This document shows, piece by piece, positions 1 through 7,583 of a stretch of 12,883 nucleotides of DNA (position 1 is the stretch's first letter; the number at the start of each line of letters is the position of its first letter). Below the pieces are notes generated by a model. That model saw only the letters and a program-made list of their open reading frames with translations, had not been told where the DNA came from and searched no databases. This DNA is from Fidelibacterota bacterium (GTDB lineage: Bacteria > Fidelibacterota > Marinisomatia > Marinisomatales > UBA1611). Made by a program: the position numbers and the translations under genes. Where the stretch lies: contig DTUG01000180.1 of NCBI GenBank assembly GCA_012964275.1, forward strand, positions 1-12,883, in the 5' to 3' direction.

Positions 1-357
1 TATCCGATTCAGCAGGAAATGATTGAACTTCCAGCCGGGAAGCTGGATCCAGGAGAGTCACCGGAAGACTGCGCCATAAGAGAACTGGAAGAGGAAATTG
101 GTTACAAAACCGGCAAGTTGACATACTTGACCCATATCCATCCGGCTATTGGCTTTGCCAGTGAAAAAATGTGGCTGTACTTGGCGGAAGACCTAGAAAA
201 GACCGAAGATAATACTGACCAAGATGAATTTGTGGAGTTGATGCCCACAGCCATTGCCAATGCGGTAAGTATGGTCTGGAATCGGAAGATCACGGATGTA
301 AAAACCATTATAGGAATCCTGTGGCTTGATAAACTACGGCAAGCGGGTAAAGTATAA
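1..357 (+). CDS. Nudix hydrolase, ADP-ribose pyrophosphatase-like (5' end missing)
   Basis: C-terminal 118 residues of a Nudix hydrolase; the frame is open from the first base, so the start lies outside the window. A complete Nudix box GX5EX7REUXEEXGU is visible at visible residues 13-35 (G13, E19, R27-E28, E31-E32, G34). This motif binds the divalent metals and catalyses cleavage of a nucleoside diphosphate linked to another group. The lead-in ELPAGKLDPGE is typical of the NudF/ADP-ribose pyrophosphatase branch, whose members split ADP-ribose into AMP and ribose 5-phosphate in the cytoplasm. The exact substrate cannot be fixed from this half. The ATG at 19 is internal to the Nudix domain and is not the real start. 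The stop is TAA at 355-357; no clear terminator follows. Confidence 0.9.
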   Translation, partial: YPIQQEMIELPAGKLDPGESPEDCAIRELEEEIGYKTGKLTYLTHIHPAIGFASEKMWLYLAEDLEKTEDNTDQDEFVELMPTAIANAVSMVWNRKITDVKTIIGILWLDKLRQAGKV

Positions 358-420
358 TCTAGTCTTAAGTTCAATTATATTTTTTCAAGGATCTTTTATT
401 TCTAATCTTGTTTCCTGGTA

Positions 421-1140
421 ATGTTTAGAAAAACGATATTACTATTAATCCTATTTGGCATATCATATGGCCAGTCCCCTGACCGACGCTCTGGCTTGTT
501 CTCCAATAACCGGTTTGGTAACAGTATGGGGTTCTTTATGAATGCTGGAGATGACCAAATTGAATTCGATGGTTTTTTAGAAACAGAAACAAATTTTGGT
601 ATCTATGGGAATATTTGGTTAAGCCAAATAGACTTTGATGAGGATACAAATATAGAGTTGAACACAACAATAGGCTACACAACGAAATTAAATAATAGTG
701 CTGTACTTGGATTGGGATACACTAAGTATTCGCACATAGGTGATAAAGTTGCTGAAAAGGGATATGACAAAGACGAAGATGACCTAGAAGAGGTTTTCTT
801 AGGTGTGGATGCTGGTTCAGTTACATTTGCTGTTTTTTATGAACCTGATTCTAGAATAACTGACTTTCTAGGGATTATTGATCTTAACGATGGACCATTG
901 TTTGATCTTCCTCTGGATATATCCTTATTAGGATTTATTGAGAAAGATAATTATGAGTTAAATATCACAGCCTCCAAAATATTTCAAAATAATTTATCAC
1001 TGGGATATATTTTTTCATGGGAGAAATATGTTTATGATGAGACTAATTACTATTATAAGGATGGGCAATCGTATAGTAAAACATATAGGTATGGATATAA
1101 AGGTTTTTTCAATACTATTTATATTGGGTTTGTATTCTAG
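421..1140 (+). CDS. Exported beta-rich protein, possible small outer-membrane barrel
   Basis: A 239-residue protein that I do not recognise. Residues 1-18 form a signal peptide (Lys/Arg start, a run of Leu and Ile, then SYGQ), so it is exported. The rest alternates hydrophobic and polar residues and is rich in Gly, Tyr, Phe and Asn, with acidic loops such as DKDEDDLEE near residue 120, as expected for beta strands. It ends in IYIGFVF; a terminal aromatic residue is the usual insertion signal of outer-membrane beta-barrels. A porin-like barrel is therefore inferred, not shown. No Shine-Dalgarno sequence is visible before the ATG at 421. The gene looks more AT-rich than queG downstream. It stands alone: 63 bases separate it from the Nudix gene and 300 from queG. 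Confidence 0.7.
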   Translation: MFRKTILLLILFGISYGQSPDRRSGLFSNNRFGNSMGFFMNAGDDQIEFDGFLETETNFGIYGNIWLSQIDFDEDTNIELNTTIGYTTKLNNSAVLGLGYTKYSHIGDKVAEKGYDKDEDDLEEVFLGVDAGSVTFAVFYEPDSRITDFLGIIDLNDGPLFDLPLDISLLGFIEKDNYELNITASKIFQNNLSLGYIFSWEKYVYDETNYYYKDGQSYSKTYRYGYKGFFNTIYIGFVF

Positions 1141-1440
1141 TTAGTGTTAGTTAAGGATGATCCCCTTACGGCTTTGATCTAAGCGATGAAATCATGAATG
1201 TGAAGATTCACCCAATGGTTGGAGCCGCTGGCGGTTTTCAGGTGCACACCTACCTTTTTCGAATCGATACTGGATCAATGTACGTCACCAATTTCCACGT
1301 TGCCACAGGTGCGAATAATTACTGCACGGATATGAGATTCATGGACTTATTCCATAACCCCGAGCAAATTTGATAAGCGTTGGTCCAGCCCAGTTTTTTT
1401 GAAATCGTTCCGGTGTCATTTCAGCAGTTAAATTCCATCT
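1141..1440. other. 300-base gap with gene-like fragments; no clear gene
   Basis: No confident gene. On the plus strand a frame is open from 1161 to the stop TGA at 1371-1373; an ATG at 1194 would give 59 residues that read like protein (for example HTYLFRIDTGSMYVTNFHVA). On the minus strand, protein-like pieces appear one after another but in different frames and broken by stops, for example WAGPTLIKFARGYGISP then AVIIRTCGNVEIGDVH then KKVGVHLKTASGSNHW. This suggests a decayed gene, on one strand or the other, or a structured element. I do not recognise a family. Short palindromes at 1212-1251 and a weak hairpin at 1152-1168 (no T tract) are also present. No promoter for queG could be identified. 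Confidence 0.35.
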
Positions 1441-2370
1441 GTGAATCTCTCATCAAAATCTATTAAGAAAAAGGCTCTGGAACTTGGCTTTCAAAAAGTG
1501 GGCATTGCCATAGCGGGGTCGACAGATAAACCAAAGACTGACCTTGAAACTTGGCTGTCCTTTGGGAATCATGCCGGCATGGACTGGATGGCCAGCCGTA
1601 GGGAAGAACGTGGCAGCATTCATCTTTATTTTCCGGAAGCCAAGTCGCTCATTGCTGTAGGTATGAATTATTATGTAGGGAAAGACCAGTCAGACTTGAA
1701 AAGCAATTTGAAGTTCAGCAATTACGCTTGGGGAGATGATTATCATGATGTACTCAAAACTAGATTATTCCAGCTGCTTGGGTGGATCAAGGAAATTAAT
1801 TCAGATATAAAAGGTGTAGTTTGTGTAGATACATCGCCAGTTATGGACAAGGTATGGGCTCAAAAGGCGGGTTTGGGCTGGCAGGGAAAACATACAAATT
1901 TGATTAGCCGTGACTATGGAAGTTGGCTGTTCCTAGGTGAATTGATACTGGATATGGACTTGGAACCAGATCCACCGTTTACAGAAGATCTTTGCGGTAC
2001 CTGCACCGCCTGCATCGAGTCCTGTCCCACCCAAGCTCTAGGTGACTACCAGATCGATGCCGGGAAATGTATCAGTTATTTGACGATTGAGCATCGGGGG
2101 TCATTACCGGAATTCCAGCATGATCTGCATGGTTGGATCTATGGCTGTGATATCTGCCAAGAGGTATGTCCTTGGAATGAAAGATTTTCCCGTTCATCCA
2201 ATGAAAGATCCTTTCAGCCAAGGAATGAAATAGTAGAACATAATGATAGTGGTTGGGCCGCCCTAGACGAAGATGGATTCCGTAAATTATTCAAGGGGTC
2301 AGCGGCGAAACGAACGAAATACACCGGTCTGAAACGCAATATAGAACAGAATTTAAAAAGGATGAGCTGA
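1441..2370 (+). CDS. queG: Epoxyqueuosine reductase QueG
   Basis: Cytoplasmic cobalamin- and iron-sulfur-dependent enzyme that reduces epoxyqueuosine to queuosine in the wobble position of GUN-anticodon tRNAs, the last step of queuosine synthesis. At 309 residues it is a short form without the extra C-terminal HEAT-like repeats of longer homologues. Two 4Fe-4S sets are intact: C185, C188, C191 and C195 (CGTCTACIESCP), and C210, C236, C239 and C243 (CDICQEVCPWN). D130 in VCVDTSPVMDK matches the catalytic acid of the family. The C-terminal RTKYTGLKRNI is also characteristic. The start is GTG at 1441; an in-frame stop lies at 1429-1431, and the next ATG falls deep inside the conserved N-terminal region. 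No Shine-Dalgarno is visible. The next gene starts four bases after the stop, so the two are likely co-transcribed. Confidence 0.95.
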   Translation: MNLSSKSIKKKALELGFQKVGIAIAGSTDKPKTDLETWLSFGNHAGMDWMASRREERGSIHLYFPEAKSLIAVGMNYYVGKDQSDLKSNLKFSNYAWGDDYHDVLKTRLFQLLGWIKEINSDIKGVVCVDTSPVMDKVWAQKAGLGWQGKHTNLISRDYGSWLFLGELILDMDLEPDPPFTEDLCGTCTACIESCPTQALGDYQIDAGKCISYLTIEHRGSLPEFQHDLHGWIYGCDICQEVCPWNERFSRSSNERSFQPRNEIVEHNDSGWAALDEDGFRKLFKGSAAKRTKYTGLKRNIEQNLKRMS

Positions 2371-2374
2371 ATCG

Positions 2375-3349
2375 ATGGAATATAGAAACTTGGGTCGTTC
2401 CGGCCTCAAATTGAGCGCACTTTCGTACGGATCCTGGGTCACATTCCATTTCCAGGTGAATGAAGCTTTGGCGGTTGATCTGTTGAAAACTGCTTACGAT
2501 GCCGGTGTCAATTTTTTTGATAATGCAGAGGCTTACGCTCATGGAGAATCTGAGATCATAATGGGACGAGCACTAAAAAAACTGAACTTCCCACGGGATA
2601 CTTATTGTGTTTCCAGCAAGGTTTTCTGGGGAGGAGAGAAACCAACCCAACAAGGATTGTGCCATAAACATATTGTGGATGCCTGTCATTGCGCTTTACA
2701 ACGTCTTCAGGTGGATTACCTCGATCTTTATTTCTGTCACCGCTCGGACCCGGAAACGCCTATAGAAGAAACCGTACGGGCTATGCATACTCTGGTGATG
2801 CAGGGGAAGATATGTTACTGGGGTACTTCAGAATGGTCTGCAGAGGAACTTAAGGAAGCCTATAAGGTGTCCCAGGATCTGGGTCTGACCCCGCCAACCA
2901 TGGAACAGCCGGAATATAACCTGTTTCAACGTGGAAAAATCGAAAAGGAGTACCGAGACTTTTTCCAAGATTATGGTTTGGGAACTACAATTTGGAGCCC
3001 ATTGTCTTCCGGGGTTCTTACTGGTAAGTACAAAAATGGAATTCCATCCGGATCCAGACCCAATCTTGTTGGGTATGAATGGATGAAAGACAGTTTTGAA
3101 TCCGCTGATTTCATAGAACGGATCAAAAAAGCTGACAAGCTGGAAGAAGTCGCGGAGGAAACAGGTATGCCCTTAGTGAACCTGGCATTAGGGTGGTGTC
3201 TGCAGAATCCAGACGTTAGCACTGTTATTCTTGGAGCTTCAAGTGTCGAACAATTGAAAGAAAATTTAAAAACAGTGAACTATATCGATTCTTTTACAGA
3301 TGATTTAATTGATAAAATTGAATCTATTGTACAAACAAAACCAAATTAG
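2375..3349 (+). CDS. Aldo/keto reductase, Kv-beta-like (AKR6-type)
   Basis: A 324-residue NAD(P)H-dependent oxidoreductase of the aldo/keto reductase superfamily, most like the branch related to potassium-channel beta subunits. The catalytic tetrad is D49, Y54 (FFDNAEAYAHGESE), K82 (SSKVFW) and H122 (FCHRSD). Cofactor-binding segments are SPLSSGVLTGKY at 208-219 and ILGASSVEQLKENL at 286-299. The TIM-barrel opening YRNLGRSGLKLS is typical. These enzymes reduce aldehydes and ketones; the physiological substrate is unknown. No ion-channel partner gene is in the window, so a channel role is not implied. It starts four bases after queG, and the elbB ribosome-binding site overlaps its stop codon, suggesting one operon. 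Confidence 0.92.
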   Translation: MEYRNLGRSGLKLSALSYGSWVTFHFQVNEALAVDLLKTAYDAGVNFFDNAEAYAHGESEIIMGRALKKLNFPRDTYCVSSKVFWGGEKPTQQGLCHKHIVDACHCALQRLQVDYLDLYFCHRSDPETPIEETVRAMHTLVMQGKICYWGTSEWSAEELKEAYKVSQDLGLTPPTMEQPEYNLFQRGKIEKEYRDFFQDYGLGTTIWSPLSSGVLTGKYKNGIPSGSRPNLVGYEWMKDSFESADFIERIKKADKLEEVAEETGMPLVNLALGWCLQNPDVSTVILGASSVEQLKENLKTVNYIDSFTDDLIDKIESIVQTKPN

Positions 3350-3355
3350 GGGAGG
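3348..3355 (+). promoter_or_regulatory. Strong Shine-Dalgarno of elbB, overlapping the upstream stop
   Basis: AGGGGAGG lies eight bases before the ATG at 3364 and overlaps the TAG stop (3347-3349) of the aldo/keto reductase. It is the strongest ribosome-binding site in the window and fixes the elbB start. Its position suggests coupling of elbB translation to the upstream gene. Confidence 0.8.
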
Positions 3356-3363
3356 ATATTTTT

Positions 3364-4023
3364 ATGCCAAAAGTGGGAGTTGTATTATCGGGCTGCGGCC
3401 ATCAGGATGGAGCAGAAATTCATGAATCTGTTTTAACCTTACTGGCTCTGGATAAAGCCGGAGCGGATGTTTTGATTATGGCCCCGGACATGAACCAGTT
3501 TCATGTCATCAACCATCTAAATGGGCAGGAAATGCCATCGACCCGCAATATTCTGGTGGAATCATCCCGGATCGCCCGGGGCGATATTGTTGATGTGGCT
3601 ACAGTAAGCGGCCATCGGTTGGATGCGCTGATTTTTCCCGGCGGAACAGGAATGGCAAAAAATATTTTTGATTATGCTATGTCTGGTCCCAATTGCACCA
3701 TAATCTCTGATGTGAAACGGCTGGTAGTAGAAATCTTGGAAGCAGATAAACCATTAGGCGCCATTTGCATTGCACCGGTCATGGTAGCGAAGGTTATGGA
3801 ATACCTTGGCCGATCTGGTAAGGTCACAGGCGGCTGTAATGCAGAAATCACAGATGATATTCAGACCATGGGCGTTACTGCTGAACAAGCTACGGCAGTT
3901 GATATCGTGGTTGATGAAAAAAATAAGGTGGTAACGACACCAGCTTATGTGGAGGCGAAGTCTATCAAGGAAGCTGCGGTGGGGATTGAAAAATTGGTGA
4001 AAAAAGTATTAGAAATGATTTAG
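3364..4023 (+). CDS. elbB: ElbB/ES1-type class I glutamine amidotransferase-like protein
   Basis: A 219-residue cytoplasmic protein of the DJ-1/PfpI-like ES1 family. E. coli ElbB was first linked to isoprenoid biosynthesis and later reported to have weak glyoxalase activity; the physiological role is unsettled. Family marks are the N-terminal VGVVLSGCGHQDGAEIHES, the FPGGTGMAKN loop at 91-100, and the nucleophile elbow GAICIAP with C135. The length matches the family (about 217-220). A strong ribosome-binding site precedes the ATG. It is probably the last gene of the queG-aldo/keto reductase-elbB run and is followed after only five bases by the end of a gene on the opposite strand. No intrinsic terminator is visible in that gap. 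Confidence 0.92.
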   Translation: MPKVGVVLSGCGHQDGAEIHESVLTLLALDKAGADVLIMAPDMNQFHVINHLNGQEMPSTRNILVESSRIARGDIVDVATVSGHRLDALIFPGGTGMAKNIFDYAMSGPNCTIISDVKRLVVEILEADKPLGAICIAPVMVAKVMEYLGRSGKVTGGCNAEITDDIQTMGVTAEQATAVDIVVDEKNKVVTTPAYVEAKSIKEAAVGIEKLVKKVLEMI

Positions 4024-4028
4024 ACGAA

Positions 4029-4913
4029 TCAGTCTCCTACTATATCCACGTCCACAGATCCCAGGCCGACCGATATTTTTCCTTCGATGATGGACCAGCG
4101 GTCGTGCCAGTCTTTACTTTCATAGTGACCATCGCCTTTAGATAATAGTCCGCGTACATCAACTGAACTGATTAGACCACTCTCCACCATCAGTTTAATA
4201 TTTACATGATCGGGAAGTGTTAATTCCAGTGAGCCCAGTCCAACGCTTATATTCAAATCTATGTCTCGACTGGAACCTCCTGTCAGGTCTACATCGGCTG
4301 TACCTAATCCTACATCAATGATATATTTTGATGAATTTAAATTACCCAATCCGGTCCCATTGTAATCTGAAATGCCAGTAGAGATCTCCACTTTGTCGCA
4401 GTCGATTCGGTTTGGTTTGGTGACTTTCATACGCACATCACTTAAACCGCAGTCCATCTTTAACTGTGAAATCCGCAGTCCGGTAAAATCCAGGTTAGCA
4501 GCTCCAAGCCCAAATTCTAGATTTATATCCGTAGCGATATGGGTAGGCAATTGAAAGTTTATTTTGTAATTATTATCATCCTTATTGATGTTTAAATCAT
4601 CCAGGGAGAAGTTCCCGTCATTGTTACCGAACTTCATATCTGCTTTCACATCAATCTTTAACTTGGCAATATTGTTGTTTGATGTAAGTGACACGCTTGG
4701 CGCTGATAAACTATTATTATAATCAATAAACCCCGTTATGAAATACCTGCTCTTTCCAGGGCTAAGGTTAAGCCTGCCAATTCCGAAATCTATATAGACT
4801 CGGAGGGCATCAAATTTTTTTACATTAAACTCATAATCTACTTTTTTACACTGGTCTCCTTCGTAAGCAAGAATTTTTGTGAGCAGAGTAATTCCTATGA
4901 GGATTTGTTTCAT
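4029..4913 (-). CDS. Exported GLG-repeat protein, LiaF/DUF4097-like
   Basis: A 294-residue protein with a signal peptide at about residues 1-16 and no lipobox. It is built of beta-strand repeats centred on GLG-like turns: FGIG 43, FGLG 134, CGLS 155, TGIS 179, VGLG 201, VGLG 224, SGLI 245 and VGLG 282. From 134 to 245 the spacing is 21-24 residues. Each turn is followed by an alternating hydrophobic strand (ADVDLTG, SLELTLP, SVDVDIVG). This resembles the beta-helical C-terminal domains of LiaF-like and DUF4097 proteins; the family call is by appearance. No transmembrane segment follows the signal peptide, so a periplasmic or surface location is inferred. It lies 67 bases after the 413-residue repeat protein and is probably co-transcribed with it. 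No Shine-Dalgarno is visible. Function unknown. Confidence 0.72.
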   Translation of the reverse strand: MKQILIGITLLTKILAYEGDQCKKVDYEFNVKKFDALRVYIDFGIGRLNLSPGKSRYFITGFIDYNNSLSAPSVSLTSNNNIAKLKIDVKADMKFGNNDGNFSLDDLNINKDDNNYKINFQLPTHIATDINLEFGLGAANLDFTGLRISQLKMDCGLSDVRMKVTKPNRIDCDKVEISTGISDYNGTGLGNLNSSKYIIDVGLGTADVDLTGGSSRDIDLNISVGLGSLELTLPDHVNIKLMVESGLISSVDVRGLLSKGDGHYESKDWHDRWSIIEGKISVGLGSVDVDIVGD

Positions 4914-4980
4914 AACACAGAACAGTAGATGGTTATATTGACGATATGATATTACAAGCGGTTACCCAATGAAATTGGTG

Positions 4981-6222
4981 TTAATACTTTTTAATAGTTA
5001 TATGTCCGTTCGATGCCTTTATAGAGCAGGGAACAACACCATTTTTTATGATTCCTGATCCGTAGATTCGGTTTGAAAAAACTTTTTCTACCAACGGGAT
5101 ATCGGATGTTATAGCGTCTCTGGACGACATTCCCATTACTTCTGCATCAATAGTGACAGGAAGTCCATCAGGAATTACGATAGTAATCTCCCCATCAGAT
5201 GTTTCCACATTAATACTATGGTCTTTCAATGAAGAGTCATAAGCTTTTTCAACTTCAATATTGCCTCTGGTTGTAAAAGCTTTGATGGCGCCAAAAAGAT
5301 TGTTCCCTTGAATTTCACCACTGGATGTACTACAGGTAGCACTGCCGTAAATATCTTCTAGCTTTATATCACCTCCTGATGTGTTTACGTCTATACTCCC
5401 ACGGATGTTTTTTAGGTCTATATCTCCGCCCTTTATTTGACCGATCAAACTGGCATTTAGGGTCTGCGCTATAAGGTCTCCGCCGGAAATATTACATGTA
5501 ACGGTATCTCCGTCAATAGATTTTAAGTTTATGTTACCACCAATTAATGATGCGTTTATGTTTCCTTTCAATTGAACAAGACTCAAATCTCCTCCGTAAA
5601 TGGATGTATCAAATTCTCCATTAGATTGAGATATGTTAATATCCCCGCCTGATGTATGTAGGTTTAATACTCCATCACTTTGATCAACTTGAATATCCCC
5701 ACCGCCTGTATTTGCAGTGATTTTGCCTGATAATTGTTTCAGTTCAATATCCCCTCCTTTTGTTCTGAGTTCAATTCTTCCGCGGATTTCTCTTATATTA
5801 ATATCCCCGCCTCTGGATTCTGCTGTTATGTTTGTATTAATGGGTAGATGGATAATGAAATGGGACTGAATTTTATTTTCATACTTATAGCCCATTCTTT
5901 TTATTGCCACAACTTTGTCATCTGAAATATGAAATACCTGGATTTGATTTCTTTCCAGTATATTGATTGCATTCTTATTATCCATAGCCCGTACTTGGCG
6001 GTCGATGATCAAATGAACCCCAGACCCCGGATGACCGTAAATACTGATATTCCCGTGCACACCACTGAGGGTACATGTATAGGATCCGTTATCAGGGATA
6101 TCATCAAAAGTGTATTCTACTGCGGATCTATAACTGTTGCTATTTTCCTGTTTAAATCTATCCGATGTTTTTTGGCTGAAACCAATCATAAGGGACAGGA
6201 ATAAAATAATAATTCTTTTCAT
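4981..6222 (-). CDS. Exported DUF4097-type beta-helix protein with 18-residue repeats
   Basis: A 413-residue protein with a signal peptide at about residues 1-16 (IIILFLSLMIGFSQ). Residues 20-135 form a non-repetitive N-terminal domain. A regular repeat follows, marked by GGDI-like turns at residues 138, 156, 174, 192, 210, 228, 247, 265, 283, 301 and 319: nearly every step is exactly 18 residues, with one of 19. A further turn lies at 343, then a C-terminal cap of about 60 residues. The pattern is GGDI plus an alternating strand, as in DUF4097 'putative adhesin' proteins, which form right-handed beta structures. No sortase signal, lipobox or type IX sorting domain is seen. AAGGA (minus strand, at 6230-6234) lies seven bases before the ATG and supports this start. 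It sits 56 bases after mdh. Binding partner and role are unknown. Confidence 0.85.
   Translation of the reverse strand: MKRIIILFLSLMIGFSQKTSDRFKQENSNSYRSAVEYTFDDIPDNGSYTCTLSGVHGNISIYGHPGSGVHLIIDRQVRAMDNKNAINILERNQIQVFHISDDKVVAIKRMGYKYENKIQSHFIIHLPINTNITAESRGGDINIREIRGRIELRTKGGDIELKQLSGKITANTGGGDIQVDQSDGVLNLHTSGGDINISQSNGEFDTSIYGGDLSLVQLKGNINASLIGGNINLKSIDGDTVTCNISGGDLIAQTLNASLIGQIKGGDIDLKNIRGSIDVNTSGGDIKLEDIYGSATCSTSSGEIQGNNLFGAIKAFTTRGNIEVEKAYDSSLKDHSINVETSDGEITIVIPDGLPVTIDAEVMGMSSRDAITSDIPLVEKVFSNRIYGSGIIKNGVVPCSIKASNGHITIKKY
5257..5811 (-). repeat. Coding repeat array, about 54-bp units (GGDI rungs)
   Basis: DNA encoding the turns from residue 138 to residue 322 of the DUF4097-type protein. 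Eleven turns mark ten 54-bp intervals, apart from one of 57 bp. The bases have diverged much more than the amino-acid pattern, so this is an old protein repeat and not a recent DNA amplification. Confidence 0.75.
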
Positions 6223-6278
6223 GGATGTTTCCTTAACTGGGAAGTATCCAATCCATTATTTATATTAGCTAGACCAAG

Positions 6279-7214
6279 TTACAGGCCTGTCTCGGCTACC
6301 GTTTTTTTCACCACATCTAATGTATTGTTCAACGCAGTTTTTTCATCATCAGTCAGAGTGAATTCAAGGATTTTCTCAACCCCACCGGAACCAATGACGA
6401 TTGGAACCCCAATAAAATATCCATTGACCCCGAACTCTCCTTCGCAAAAAGTAGCGCAGGGAATGACCCGTTTTTTATCCTTTATGTAGGATTCAGCCAT
6501 TTCCATGGCACACTGAGCAGGGGCATAATAGGCAGAGCCATTCCCAAGCAGCTTAACAATTTCACCACCGGCAAAGCGGGTACGGTGTTCGATCTCAGCC
6601 AGCCGTTCGGTAGAAATTAGGTCCGTAACAGGTACGCCACCGACAGTTGCCAATCGAGTGATAGGTACCATACTGTCACCATGGCCACCCAGAACTATGC
6701 AGGTTACATCTTGAACTGAGTACCCTGTTTCCATGGCAATAAAGGTTCGAAAGCGTCCGGAATCCAATGCACCGGCCATACCTACCACTTTATTTTTTGC
6801 GAATCCGGAAACTTTATAAAAAGTATAAACCATTGCATCTAAAGGATTTGATATGACTATAACAAAGGAATCAGGGGCATATTTCTTAACATTATTGGCA
6901 ACATCTTTCATGATACTCAGATTGATAGAGATAAGGTCTTCCCGATCCATCCCCGGTTTTCTGGGAATACCAGCCGTGATAACTATAACATCAGATTCTT
7001 TAATATCCTGATAATCTGATGTGCCAATGATATTCACATCATATCCATCATGAGGACGGAGCTGCATGATGTCAAGCGCTTTCCCTTTTACCATGCTTTC
7101 CATCTTGGGAATATCAAAGATTACAATGTCTCCCAATTCTTTTTCTGCGGCGATAAGCGCTAGATTTCCACCAATTTGTCCTCCGCCAATAAGCGCTATT
7201 TTATTTCTGTCCAT
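6279..7214 (-). CDS. mdh: Malate dehydrogenase (LDH-like, NAD-dependent)
   Basis: A 311-residue cytoplasmic TCA-cycle enzyme that interconverts malate and oxaloacetate. The Rossmann loop GGGQIGG lies at 10-16, and D34 should favour NAD over NADP. The substrate-binding arginines are R85 and R91 (AGIPRKPGMDREDL) and R154; R85 sits where lactate dehydrogenases carry Gln, which supports malate over lactate. The catalytic pair is D151 and H178 (GGHGDSMVP). The sequence belongs to the LDH-like MDH group, not the E. coli type. GGAG (minus strand, at 7222-7225) is seven bases before the ATG. Upstream a terminator separates it from rpmA, so mdh should have its own promoter in the roughly 55 bases between them. 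The two exported repeat genes follow it on the same strand. Confidence 0.96.
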   Translation of the reverse strand: MDRNKIALIGGGQIGGNLALIAAEKELGDIVIFDIPKMESMVKGKALDIMQLRPHDGYDVNIIGTSDYQDIKESDVIVITAGIPRKPGMDREDLISINLSIMKDVANNVKKYAPDSFVIVISNPLDAMVYTFYKVSGFAKNKVVGMAGALDSGRFRTFIAMETGYSVQDVTCIVLGGHGDSMVPITRLATVGGVPVTDLISTERLAEIEHRTRFAGGEIVKLLGNGSAYYAPAQCAMEMAESYIKDKKRVIPCATFCEGEFGVNGYFIGVPIVIGSGGVEKILEFTLTDDEKTALNNTLDVVKKTVAETGL

Positions 7215-7270
7215 GATTATTCTCCATTATTACCATGTAAATACTAAAGAAAGTATCAAGATTCTTGTGG

Positions 7271-7297
7271 AAGAAAAAACCCCGCGAATGCGAGGTT
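7271..7297 (-). terminator. Intrinsic terminator after rpmA
   Basis: Read on the minus strand, AACCTCGC-ATTC-GCGGGGTT forms an eight-pair stem (one G-U wobble) with a four-base loop at 7278-7297, followed directly by a T-rich run at 7279-7274. It lies 27 bases beyond the rpmA stop and ends the rng-rplU-rpmA unit before mdh. It is the only convincing intrinsic terminator in the window. Confidence 0.85.
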
Positions 7298-7323
7298 CAA
7301 GTAAAAATGAAAATGTTTTACCG

Positions 7324-7581
7324 TTAATTAGACGAAATGATACTAACGATTTTTCGGTCACGTCCTTTTCGTCCAAACTTTACAACACCATCCTTAATAG
7401 CAAAAAGAGAATCGTCATTTGCTCGTCGAACATTCATACCCGGATGAATCTTTGTCCCGCGCTGTTTGAGGATGATAGTACCGGCAAGTATGGATTGTCC
7501 ATCACCTACTTTAAGTCCAAGGTATTTGGCATTTGAGTCACGTCCATTTCTGGAGCTTCCCTGTCCTTTTTTATGGGCCAT
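7324..7581 (-). CDS. rpmA: Large-subunit ribosomal protein L27
   Basis: An 85-residue ribosomal protein whose N-terminal tail reaches towards the peptidyl-transferase centre. It begins MAHKKGQGSSRNGRDS, the mature form without the cleaved leader found in Firmicutes. GTIILKQRGTKIHPG at 34-48 matches the L27 signature, with Lys where Arg is usual. It starts two bases after the rplU stop, and its ribosome-binding site lies inside the last codons of rplU, so the two are coupled. A terminator follows. Confidence 0.97.
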   Translation of the reverse strand: MAHKKGQGSSRNGRDSNAKYLGLKVGDGQSILAGTIILKQRGTKIHPGMNVRRANDDSLFAIKDGVVKFGRKGRDRKIVSIISSN

Positions 7582-7583
7582 GG

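Noticed and set aside
1194..1373. 59-codon plus-strand frame as a real small gene
   Set aside because: No ribosome-binding site or known family, and the other strand over the same bases is equally protein-like, so coding status cannot be decided.
2375..3349. Kv-beta-like reductase as part of a potassium-channel system
   Set aside because: No channel gene is present, and bacterial AKR6-type proteins are commonly plain oxidoreductases.
4966..4978. CCAAT-GAA-ATTGG hairpin after the DUF4097-type gene as a terminator
   Set aside because: The stem is only five AT-rich pairs and no T run follows on the minus strand.
5257..5811. Repeats as a CRISPR array or DNA satellite
   Set aside because: The repeats are coding, in frame, diverged at base level and without uniform spacers.
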